DNA of 64,000 bases, from NCBI GenBank assembly GCA_002394385.1, contig DGTS01000026.1, positions 7,314 through 71,313 on the forward strand. The letters are read 5' to 3'. Source of the stretch: Prevotella sp. UBA4330. Lineage in GTDB: Bacteria > Bacteroidota > Bacteroidia > Bacteroidales > Bacteroidaceae. Position numbers and translations under genes: made by a program. Shown one piece after another: positions 52,496 to 58,804 of the stretch (position 1 is its first letter; the number at the start of each line of letters is the position of its first letter). The notes under the pieces are model-generated. The model made no database searches. It was given only the letters and a program-made list of their open reading frames with translations, and had not been told where the DNA came from.

Positions 52496-52963
52496 ATGAA
52501 ACAGATTGTTATAAAAATACTCATCGGCATCGTGGTGGCCTCGTGCAGCCTCCATGCCAATGCCCAAGTGAAGGCATTCGAGAAATATGCCGAAACAAAA
52601 AACGTGACCTACGTGTTCATCTCTAAATACATGCTTGGGATGGCGAGCAAGACTGCTATGCCCTCGGTGCCCGGCGTAGATATAAGAACCCTGGCCAGCA
52701 AACTGACGGGCATTCAGATTATCAGTACCGAAAATAAAGTCGCTAAGTCGAAACTCAATAGCGATGTCAAGGCTATTTTAGCAAAGGGCAAGTATGAGTT
52801 GCTGATGCAGATGAACGAGGACGACAGCAAGGTGAACATTTACCATTGTATAACCAAACAACAGTCGGCCTTGGTCATGCAGACAGAGGACGTTGAGGAA
52901 TTAACGGTAATGGTCTTCTCGGGAAAGTTCACACTCGAGGATGTGATGAAGATGACACAATAA
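52496..52963 (+). CDS. DUF4252-like secreted protein (copy 2)
   Basis: A 155-residue exported protein with signal peptide MKQIVIKILIGIVVASCSLH ending after ANAQ. The mature part (VKAFEKYAETKNVTYVFISK, GIQIISTENKVAKSKLNSDV, KYELLMQMNEDDSKVNIYHC) aligns with the first protein of the operon and shows the same order of strands. A Cys is present at residue 17, which could make it a lipoprotein, but the surrounding residues (VVASCSL) fit only moderately. It begins one base after the stop codon of the anti-sigma-like gene and closes the operon. Function unknown. Confidence 0.75.
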   Translation: MKQIVIKILIGIVVASCSLHANAQVKAFEKYAETKNVTYVFISKYMLGMASKTAMPSVPGVDIRTLASKLTGIQIISTENKVAKSKLNSDVKAILAKGKYELLMQMNEDDSKVNIYHCITKQQSALVMQTEDVEELTVMVFSGKFTLEDVMKMTQ

Positions 52964-52983
52964 ATATCAAAAGGACACAAACA

Positions 52984-53907
52984 TCACTCTTCTGCTGAGG
53001 GTTGCTTGTTTCGCTTGTCGGAGAGGTACATTCCTATCAGTATCAGTGTGGAGCCTACGATGAAGTAGGGCGTTATCTGCTCTCCCAGAATCCACCATGC
53101 GAAGACAATGGTGGCGATGGGGTTGAAATAGACCCAGTTGGTGGCGACCATCGGACCGAGCCGCGCCATGCACCAGTTCCATGTCAGGAAGCATACCATC
53201 GACGCTATGCAACCGAGAAACAGCAGGTTGACGGCGACTTGAGGGCGCAGCATCACCTCCAGAGGGGGAAATCCAGGCTCTATAATATAATAAGGTATAA
53301 TGGTGACAAGACCGTAGAAGAACACCTTGCGCGTGGTGAACAGGGTGGGGTAGCGCTCGGTCATTGGCTTCATAAGCAGCGAATAGACTGCCCAACAAAG
53401 GCAGGCGGCAAAGGCAAGTGAGTCGCCGGTGGGGTTCAGATGAAGCACGAAACGGCCGTTGAGCACCACTATCGCCATGCCGAGGAATGCCAGCAGCGAC
53501 CCTGCTATTTGCATCTTGTTGAAGCGCTCGCTCTTATACACGGCGGCAAGCAGCAGCATTGCGAAGAGCGGGCACGAGCATACGATGAGCGAGGTGTTGG
53601 TGGCGGTGGTGTAAAGCATCGCTGCATTCTCGGTGAGGAAATAGAGCGAGCCGCCGGTGATGCCCAGTGCCACCATCGTCAGTTCGTCTTTCCACGTGTC
53701 GGCAAACCAGCGGTATTTGTGGTTGCGCACCCTGACGAGCGAGAATGCCAGCAGCATGACGTAGGCAATGAGGAAGCGTATGGTGAATATCTGGGCAGGC
53801 GACAGTCCGTTCTGTATCAGCAGTTTTGTCCATACGAACGTCGTACCCCAAATTGCCACGGTGACGAATGCCACGAGATGATATAGCAGATTGTTTTCCC
53901 GATTCAT
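52984..53907 (-). CDS. EamA/DMT-family transporter
   Basis: The open frame reaches 54096, but I choose the ATG at 53905-53907 (MNRENNLLYHLVAF) because a TACTTTTG box lies just 5 bases upstream and the longer N-terminus is not family-like. The protein of about 307 residues has ten hydrophobic helices in two EamA repeats: TVAIWGTTFVWTKLLIQNGLSP opens the first with the family WGxxF motif, and LCWAVYSLLMKPMTERY opens the second. DMT exporters move amino acids, metabolites or drugs across the inner membrane; the substrate is not predictable. It is a single gene convergent with the DUF4252 gene. Confidence 0.9.
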   Translation of the reverse strand: MNRENNLLYHLVAFVTVAIWGTTFVWTKLLIQNGLSPAQIFTIRFLIAYVMLLAFSLVRVRNHKYRWFADTWKDELTMVALGITGGSLYFLTENAAMLYTTATNTSLIVCSCPLFAMLLLAAVYKSERFNKMQIAGSLLAFLGMAIVVLNGRFVLHLNPTGDSLAFAACLCWAVYSLLMKPMTERYPTLFTTRKVFFYGLVTIIPYYIIEPGFPPLEVMLRPQVAVNLLFLGCIASMVCFLTWNWCMARLGPMVATNWVYFNPIATIVFAWWILGEQITPYFIVGSTLILIGMYLSDKRNKQPSAEE

Positions 53908-53911
53908 AGTG

Positions 53912-53919
53912 CAAAAGTA
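53912..53919 (-). promoter_or_regulatory. -7 box of the EamA transporter gene
   Basis: Minus-strand TACTTTTG, 4 bases before the ATG. The message would be leaderless or nearly so. It decides the start codon. Confidence 0.55.
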
Positions 53920-54107
53920 CTGGAAAGTTGCGAGATACGCAAGAAAATAGAGAATAATGATGCCGTTGGTTCGGGTTTCTCTGGTTTTAAATAGCGTGAA
54001 TGTAAAAAAGAAAGCCCACAGGACAGAAAACTGCTGCGAGCCTGGTAAAAAGTGAGGGAGGGCGTTGGTGAGTTTCACCCGTTTCCTCCCTGCCATGAAA
54101 GGGATTG

Positions 54108-54170
54108 TTTATTGAATGTGTTGGTTTTTTATTGAATGTGTTGGTTTATTATCCTATTGATTGTGTTGGT
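54108..54170. repeat. Short direct repeat TATTGAATGTGTTGGTTT
   Basis: ATTGAATGTGTTGG starts at 54111 and at 54131 (20-base period), and ATTGATTGTGTTGG at 54156. It lies between the EamA gene and the small membrane protein; no gene is seen in 53920-54195 otherwise. Confidence 0.65.
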
Positions 54171-54195
54171 GTCTTTTATATGAATTGCGCTAATT

Positions 54196-54324
54196 CTAAA
54201 TGTTGAAAAGGAGATAGAGCGATATTGAGAATAGCAGTGTTGCCGCAGTACATAATATGCTGATGTGGTTTAAATCTTCTTTCATCCACTCTTTTATTCG
54301 TTTTTCTTTATTATTCTGTTCCAT
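54196..54324 (-). CDS. Small single-helix membrane protein, 42 residues
   Basis: A short open frame missed by length filters. Minus-strand translation gives MEQNNKEKRIKEWMKEDLN followed by HISILCTAATLLFSISLYLL and FNI, then TAG. It has a charged, helical N-terminal half and one hydrophobic helix, the layout of bacterial micro-membrane proteins. Support: an A/T-rich stretch just before the ATG and a promoter (TTG, 20-base gap, TAACTTTG) about 64 bases upstream. The leader contains a perfect 6-base hairpin, GACAGG-TAG-CCTGTC (near 54356-54370). It is divergent from the kinase-AAA+ gene. Expression is unproven and I know no named family. Confidence 0.55.
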   Translation of the reverse strand: MEQNNKEKRIKEWMKEDLNHISILCTAATLLFSISLYLLFNI

Positions 54325-54387
54325 ATAGTGTTATTTTTTTTCTTATTATTGTTATGACAGGTAGCCTGTCTTGTTGTTTTCCGAGTG

Positions 54388-54418
54388 CAAAGTTAAGGAG
54401 AGTCCTGGCTCGGTGCAA
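54388..54418 (-). promoter_or_regulatory. Promoter of the small membrane protein
   Basis: Minus-strand TTG (54416-54418), a 20-base gap and TAACTTTG (54388-54395). It points away from the kinase-AAA+ promoter. Confidence 0.6.
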
Positions 54419-54443
54419 CAATCCATGCCAGTTTCGGCAATGT

Positions 54444-54508
54444 TTGTTGCGACAACTGGTCGTATTTGCGACAAAATGGGGATTGTTGTACGATAATTGT
54501 CGCAAATA
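54444..54508. promoter_or_regulatory. TTGCGACAA operator-like cluster
   Basis: TTGCGACAA occurs at 54447 and 54466 on the plus strand and inverted at 54497-54505. The last two extend to a perfect 12-base inverted repeat, TATTTGCGACAA (54463-54474) and TTGTCGCAAATA (54497-54508). The first site is itself nearly palindromic (TTGTTGCGACAA). The cluster lies between the two divergent promoters, 25 bases upstream of the -33 box of the kinase-AAA+ gene. Confidence 0.7.
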
Positions 54509-54532
54509 ACAGATGATATCAAAACCGATGTC

Positions 54533-54563
54533 TTGCACGCATGGGGATTTTTTTATATCTTTG
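54533..54563 (+). promoter_or_regulatory. Promoter of the kinase-AAA+ gene
   Basis: TTG at 54533-54535, a 20-base gap and TATCTTTG at 54556-54563; the ATG follows 34 bases later. Good match to the Bacteroidetes consensus. Confidence 0.72.
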
Positions 54564-54597
54564 CCCCAACATAAAACATATTATTAATTACTGACCG

Positions 54598-56385
54598 ATG
54601 CAACATCTTGAAAAAGGATATAATATAGAGGACAGGTACATCGTGGCAATGTTCCTGAAGGAAGGCACGTATAACGAGAACTACCGTGTGCTCGACCATG
54701 ACGGCAAGTCGTTCTTCATGAAACTCTACGATGTGGAACGCGTGCCTGCGGCGCTGCGCGACGCTCAGCATGGCGTGAAGGAGGTGGCAGTGTATCATCA
54801 GTTGCAGGGCAACAGCGTGCCGGCACTGTGTGACGAGGGTATGCTGAAGTTGGAAGAACAGCAGTTCTACTATCTGATAACCGAATATTTTGGGGGCGAA
54901 CTGCTCTCGGAAGTCATTTCAAGGAAAAAGACTCTCGGCGTGGATGAGGCTCTGAAATATACCCTCGCCATAGCGGAAGGACTGAAGGAGATGCACGGCG
55001 CAGGACTCGCTCACAACGACATAACGCCCCGCAACATCATGTTCTCAGAGGTGGCGGCAGACGCCAAGGCAAAGATTATCGACCTCGGGCATGCCTCGGA
55101 GCCGGCAAAGAAGTCGCCGCCGTTTCTCACCAGTGACTTGGAGCCGTTCTATCGTGCGCCCGAAACATTCCACGACGTTTTTACCTTTGCGGGTGATGTG
55201 TTCTCGCTGGCTGCCGTAGCATACACTATGCTCACGGGCAAGGCACCGTGGGAGTATGACATCAGCGACCCCACTGATACGGAGAAAATACATAATACGC
55301 TGCGTGCAAAGCGGACATTGTCGCCGCTGACGTTCCCCAATGCAGATAGTATTCCAGAGCATTTCCGCGATGCCATCGTGAAAACACTGAAGGCCTCAGA
55401 GCAGAAACGCATGTCGCTGGAGCAGTTCGTCAATGCCATTCAGGGCAAGGAGGAACCCAAGCAGGCTGAGGTGAAGACCGACGAGAGACATGAGGATGAC
55501 ACCACGCAACAGCAGGGCGATACTGAGATGCAGGTCAGCGTTGAGGCGGAGAAGCGAAAAGGCAACGGATTCAAGGACGTGGCAGGCATGAACGAACTGA
55601 AGAAGATGGTTCAGGAAAAGATAATCTTTGTGCTGAAGAACAAAGACCTTGCCAAGAAATACCGACTGACACCGCCCAACGGGATGCTCCTTTATGGTCC
55701 GCCGGGCTGTGGCAAGACATACTTTGCAGAGAAGTTCGCCGAGGAGTCGGGTTTCAACTTCATGAACGTGAAGTCGAGCGACCTCGGAAGTACATATATA
55801 CATGGCACGCAAGGGAAGATTGCCGAACTCTTCAAGAAGGCGGAGAAGAACCCGCCAACAGTGATATGTTTCGACGAGTTTGACGCATTGGTGCCCAACC
55901 GCAGCGGTGTTGATAACCAAAGCCTGTCGAGTGAGGTGAACGAGTTCCTCTCTCAACTCAACAACTGCTCGCAACGCGGCATCTTCGTCATCTGCACCAG
56001 CAACCGACCAGACAAGATAGACCCTGCGGTGCTGCGCACAGGACGCATAGACAAACTGGTGTATGTGCCCATGCCTGACGAGGAGGCGCGGCGCGAGATG
56101 TTCCGTCTGCACCTGAAAGACCGTCCCTGTGAGAACATTGACTACGACCGTCTGGCAAAACTGACGGAGAACTATATTTCGAGCGACATTTCGTTCATCG
56201 TGAACGATTCTGCCATCACCGCAGCACTCTCAGACAAACCGATAACACAGGAGATAATGGAGAACTGCATCCGCTGCAACCGTCCGTCGGTGAGCGCCGA
56301 CACACTGAAGTCGTACGAGAGGATGCAGGCAATGTTTAACGAGGCAGGTGCCAGCAGTCAGCGGCCTCACATAGGGTTCAAGTAA
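54598..56385 (+). CDS. Eukaryote-like protein kinase fused to an AAA+ ATPase
   Basis: A 595-residue soluble protein. Residues about 1-285 are a protein kinase domain: a modified glycine loop LKEGTYNENYRV, Lys42 in FMKLYD, Glu62 in VKEVAVYHQL, catalytic loop HNDITPRN (Asp141, Asn146), DLG at 162-164 in place of DFG, and APE at 187-189. A polar linker (residues 285-320) follows. Residues about 324-560 are a classic AAA module of the FtsH/VCP group: Walker A GPPGCGKT (367-374), Walker B ICFDEFDAL (Asp426, Glu427), sensor 1 Asn in CTSNRPD, and arginine finger region RTGRIDK. Both halves keep their key residues. A YbjN-like gene follows after 37 bases. A regulated unfoldase is inferred; substrate unknown. 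Confidence 0.85.
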   Translation: MQHLEKGYNIEDRYIVAMFLKEGTYNENYRVLDHDGKSFFMKLYDVERVPAALRDAQHGVKEVAVYHQLQGNSVPALCDEGMLKLEEQQFYYLITEYFGGELLSEVISRKKTLGVDEALKYTLAIAEGLKEMHGAGLAHNDITPRNIMFSEVAADAKAKIIDLGHASEPAKKSPPFLTSDLEPFYRAPETFHDVFTFAGDVFSLAAVAYTMLTGKAPWEYDISDPTDTEKIHNTLRAKRTLSPLTFPNADSIPEHFRDAIVKTLKASEQKRMSLEQFVNAIQGKEEPKQAEVKTDERHEDDTTQQQGDTEMQVSVEAEKRKGNGFKDVAGMNELKKMVQEKIIFVLKNKDLAKKYRLTPPNGMLLYGPPGCGKTYFAEKFAEESGFNFMNVKSSDLGSTYIHGTQGKIAELFKKAEKNPPTVICFDEFDALVPNRSGVDNQSLSSEVNEFLSQLNNCSQRGIFVICTSNRPDKIDPAVLRTGRIDKLVYVPMPDEEARREMFRLHLKDRPCENIDYDRLAKLTENYISSDISFIVNDSAITAALSDKPITQEIMENCIRCNRPSVSADTLKSYERMQAMFNEAGASSQRPHIGFK

Positions 56386-56422
56386 GTAATATTAACTCCT
56401 AACAATACAAAACAAAATCACT

Positions 56423-56809
56423 ATGGCAAAACTGGACGAACTTATCAGTTACCTTCAAGGAGAAGGGCTGATGCCGAACAAAGACGAAGACGGCGACATC
56501 GTCTTCAAGTATCAAATGAAGACTTACATCATCTTCGACACCTCGGATGATGAGCAGTATCTGCAGATAGCGTTGCCTGGAATCTATGATGTCACGGAGG
56601 ACAATCTTGTCGAGGTGCTGGCAGCATGCAACTCTGTGAACCGAGGGATAAAGGTGGCTAAGGCCATTATCACGGGCGACAACAAAAGTGTGTGGACCGT
56701 ATATGAGTCGATGCTCGACACCACACCCGTCTATGGCGACATCATACCGCGTGCGCTTGAAATTCTCGTAGCGGCACAGAAAAGTTTCTATGAGGCGATA
56801 AATGGATAA
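56423..56809 (+). CDS. YbjN-like (type III secretion chaperone-fold) protein
   Basis: A 128-residue soluble protein. Its segments (LDELISYLQGEGLMPNKDED, IVFKYQMKTYIIFDTSDDEQ, YLQIALPGIYDV, LVEVLAACNSVNRGIKVAKA, VWTVYESMLDTTP, and IIPRALEILVAAQKSFYEAI) follow the alpha-beta-beta-beta-alpha order of YbjN and other proteins with a class I type III chaperone fold. Such proteins often bind short peptides of partners. It starts 37 bases after the kinase-AAA+ gene with no terminator or promoter between, so the two make one operon; it could be an adaptor or substrate of the ATPase. That link is inference from position. Confidence 0.8.
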   Translation: MAKLDELISYLQGEGLMPNKDEDGDIVFKYQMKTYIIFDTSDDEQYLQIALPGIYDVTEDNLVEVLAACNSVNRGIKVAKAIITGDNKSVWTVYESMLDTTPVYGDIIPRALEILVAAQKSFYEAING

Positions 56810-56817
56810 TGTAGAGC

Positions 56818-56913
56818 GGAGAGTGTAGAATGGAGAGTTGTGATTACCTTCTGAAATATGCTTGTTGAGCCAAGCAACAAATAGTAATCATAACTCTCCA
56901 TTCTACACTCTCC
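56818..56913. terminator. Near-perfect 30-base inverted repeat between convergent genes
   Basis: Arms 56818-56847 and 56884-56913 match at 29 of 30 positions; the loop of 36 bases holds an inner GCTTG/CAAGC stem. It lies between the YbjN-like gene and the minus-strand gamma carbonic anhydrase gene, so it may end both transcripts. The arm end GTTATGATTAC is shared with the repeats at 57464-57626. Confidence 0.7.
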
Positions 56914-56939
56914 ATTCTCCGTTTAACGCCCTCCGTTAA

Positions 56940-57437
56940 TCAAAGGTACCACTTCATGTACTCCACATAGTGGGCGGCATTGTCGGTCTGACCAGGCTTA
57001 GCCATCTTGATGAACTTGGCAGGCACTCCGCCCCATATCTCACCAGCGCCAATCTTTGTTCCTCCCACTACCAGTGCTCCGGCTGCAACGATGGCACCTT
57101 CGCCCACCTCGCAGTGGTCGAGCAGTGTGCTTCCCATGCCGATGAGCGCGTGGTTGTGAATGGTGCAGGCATGCACTGTGGCGTTGTGGCCTATCGTTAC
57201 ATCGTCGCCGATGTGCAACGGACCGGTGAAGCGGGTGGTGTGGAGGCACGCGCCATCCTGAACGTTGGTGCGGTTGCCGATGGTTATCGGTGCCACATCG
57301 CCGCGCACCACGGCATTGAACCATATAGAGCACTCGTCGCCCATGGTCACTTCGCCCACGATGGTGGCGTTCTCACTGAAATAGCAGTCCTTGCCCCATA
57401 CGGGTTTCAGACCGTTCACTTCTTTTATCAGAGCCAT
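56940..57437 (-). CDS. Gamma carbonic anhydrase-like hexapeptide-repeat protein
   Basis: I choose the ATG at 57435-57437 (MALIKEVNGLKPVWGKDCYF). The longer open frame to 57593 reads only through repeat DNA, giving STLSVLNSKLK twice. The protein of 165 residues is a left-handed beta-helix with hexapeptide repeats: ATIVGEVTMGDECSIWFNAV, VRGDVAPITIGNRTNVQDGA, then CLHTTRFTGPLHIGDDVTIG and HNATVHACTI. His residues in HTTRF, IGHNATVHAC and neighbours fit the zinc site of the gamma class (PaaY/YrdA type). It probably works as a trimer; many family members lack measured carbonic anhydrase activity. Placed between two operons with no functional neighbour. Confidence 0.88.
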   Translation of the reverse strand: MALIKEVNGLKPVWGKDCYFSENATIVGEVTMGDECSIWFNAVVRGDVAPITIGNRTNVQDGACLHTTRFTGPLHIGDDVTIGHNATVHACTIHNHALIGMGSTLLDHCEVGEGAIVAAGALVVGGTKIGAGEIWGGVPAKFIKMAKPGQTDNAAHYVEYMKWYL

Positions 57438-57463
57438 TTTTAGTTTAGAGTTTAGAACTGAGA

Positions 57464-57626
57464 GTGTAGAGTTTTGATTACATTTTAGTTTGGAGTTTAG
57501 AACTGAGAGAGTAAAGTTGTGATTACACTCTTTGCAAAATAAAGAGTGTAGAATTATGATTACTTCTGGCCTTAATTCTATAAGTTCACCCACAAAGGGG
57601 CTTGCCCGGTAATCATAACTCTACAC
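57464..57626. repeat. Repeats of GTGTAGAGTTATGATTAC between mdh and the carbonic anhydrase gene
   Basis: Three direct copies (57464-57481, 57509-57526, 57546-57563) and one inverted copy (57609-57626) of an 18-base word with few differences, separated by TTTAGAGTTTAG and similar words. The inverted copy can pair with any of the direct ones. The word also makes up the arm ends at 56818-56913. Confidence 0.8.
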
Positions 57627-57654
57627 TATAAACTCTCAACTCTACACTAATAAA

Positions 57655-58647
57655 TTAGAGGTTCGGGTTGATTTTGTTCCACTCTGCCACTGGAGGAACG
57701 ATGTTCAGCGTTACGAGTTCGTCGCGCATCTTGCAGAGGTGCTCGTAACTTGCGTCAAGTTTAGCGTTCTCCTCGGGAGTGCCCTGAGGAACCTCGTACT
57801 TAGCGCCCTCGGCAGTCATGGTGGTCTTCATAGCCATCATGATGTGGTCGTACTTGTCGGTCTTAACGTATGTTCCAACAGGGAAGCGGAATGGCTCGCC
57901 ACCCATAGCGGCGCGAATCATCTCGACAGAGAGATAAGCAGGGCTCTGGAACGAACTGCGTCCGCGGAGTTCGATAATCTTAGCGCCACCCTTTGTAACG
58001 TCAGTCTTCATTTGCTCCCACTCAGCCTCTGGGAACTCGTCGGTGCCGATGATGTCGGTCAGTTTGCGACCTGCTATTTCAACATGGCTGCCGAATACTG
58101 CCATCTGCTCGCCGTGTCCACCGTATGTTGCACAACCAGTGATTTCGTCCTGCATTACGTTGAACTTCTTTGCCAGTGCGCTCTGCAGACGTGTGGTGTC
58201 AAGACCTGCGAGAGTGGTAACCTGACCTGGTTTCAAACCAGAGTAGAGCAGGGTTACAAGACCGGTAAGGTCGGCTGGGTTGAAGATGATAACCACGTGC
58301 TTTACATCGGGGCAATACTTCTGGATGTTCTGTCCCAGTTCCTCAGCAATCTTGCAGTTGCCTGCGAGCAGGTCCTCGCGTGTCATGCCAGCCTTACGTG
58401 GTGCACCGCCAGAAGAGATGATGTACTTAGCGTTCTTGAAAGCCTCCTCGGCGTCTGTGGTGGCAGTGATTTTCACATTGCCGAAACCGCTCTGGCGCAT
58501 TTCCTCAGCCACGCCTTCTGGTGAGAATACGTCGTAAAGACAGATGTCACTTGTCAGACCCATCATCAGGGCAGTCTGAACCATGTTTGAGCCAATCATA
58601 CCGGCTGCGCCGACGATTGTCAGTTTTTCGTTTGTTAAAAATGCCAT
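57655..58647 (-). CDS. mdh: Malate dehydrogenase
   Basis: A 330-residue NAD-dependent dehydrogenase of the lactate/malate family that interconverts malate and oxaloacetate; in Bacteroidales it serves the reductive branch leading to succinate and propionate. The Rossmann motif is TIVGAAGMIGSNMVQTALMM (residues about 10-29). Asp38 in ICLYDVF would bind the adenosine ribose of NAD. The substrate region shows SSGGAPRKAGMTREDLLAGN, with an Arg for the carboxylate, VIIFNPADLTGLV and the catalytic His in CATYGGHGEQMAVFGS. The gene has a typical TATCTTTG box upstream and a length as in the Bacteroides enzymes. Confidence 0.95.
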   Translation of the reverse strand: MAFLTNEKLTIVGAAGMIGSNMVQTALMMGLTSDICLYDVFSPEGVAEEMRQSGFGNVKITATTDAEEAFKNAKYIISSGGAPRKAGMTREDLLAGNCKIAEELGQNIQKYCPDVKHVVIIFNPADLTGLVTLLYSGLKPGQVTTLAGLDTTRLQSALAKKFNVMQDEITGCATYGGHGEQMAVFGSHVEIAGRKLTDIIGTDEFPEAEWEQMKTDVTKGGAKIIELRGRSSFQSPAYLSVEMIRAAMGGEPFRFPVGTYVKTDKYDHIMMAMKTTMTAEGAKYEVPQGTPEENAKLDASYEHLCKMRDELVTLNIVPPVAEWNKINPNL

Positions 58648-58685
58648 AACTTGTGTTTTTATTACGTATATATGTTTCTCTGCTG

Positions 58686-58693
58686 CAAAGATA
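58686..58693 (-). promoter_or_regulatory. -7 box of mdh
   Basis: Minus-strand TATCTTTG followed by CAGC, 38 bases before the ATG. Good match to the Bacteroidetes box. Confidence 0.7.
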
Positions 58694-58767
58694 CGAAAAA
58701 AAGAGTCATTACAACTTTTTTAAATATTAATCTTAGTTAATCGGGCGAAAAACTATTTATTTATTTC

Positions 58768-58775
58768 TACCTTTG
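58768..58775 (+). promoter_or_regulatory. -7 box of the aminopeptidase P gene
   Basis: TACCTTTG followed by TAAT, 29 bases before the ATG at 58805, in a back-to-back arrangement with the mdh box. Confidence 0.65.
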
Positions 58776-58804
58776 TAATCTCGAAATGACAAAAAGGCAA
58801 TATT

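Noticed and set aside
53908..54096. A longer N-terminus of the EamA transporter
   Set aside because: It would span the promoter box and add a hydrophobic stretch not found at this place in DMT transporters.
57438..57593. An N-terminal extension of the carbonic anhydrase-like protein
   Set aside because: The extra residues are translated repeat DNA (STLSVLNSKLK twice) and relatives start at MALIKE-type ends; the ATG at 57435-57437 is preferred.
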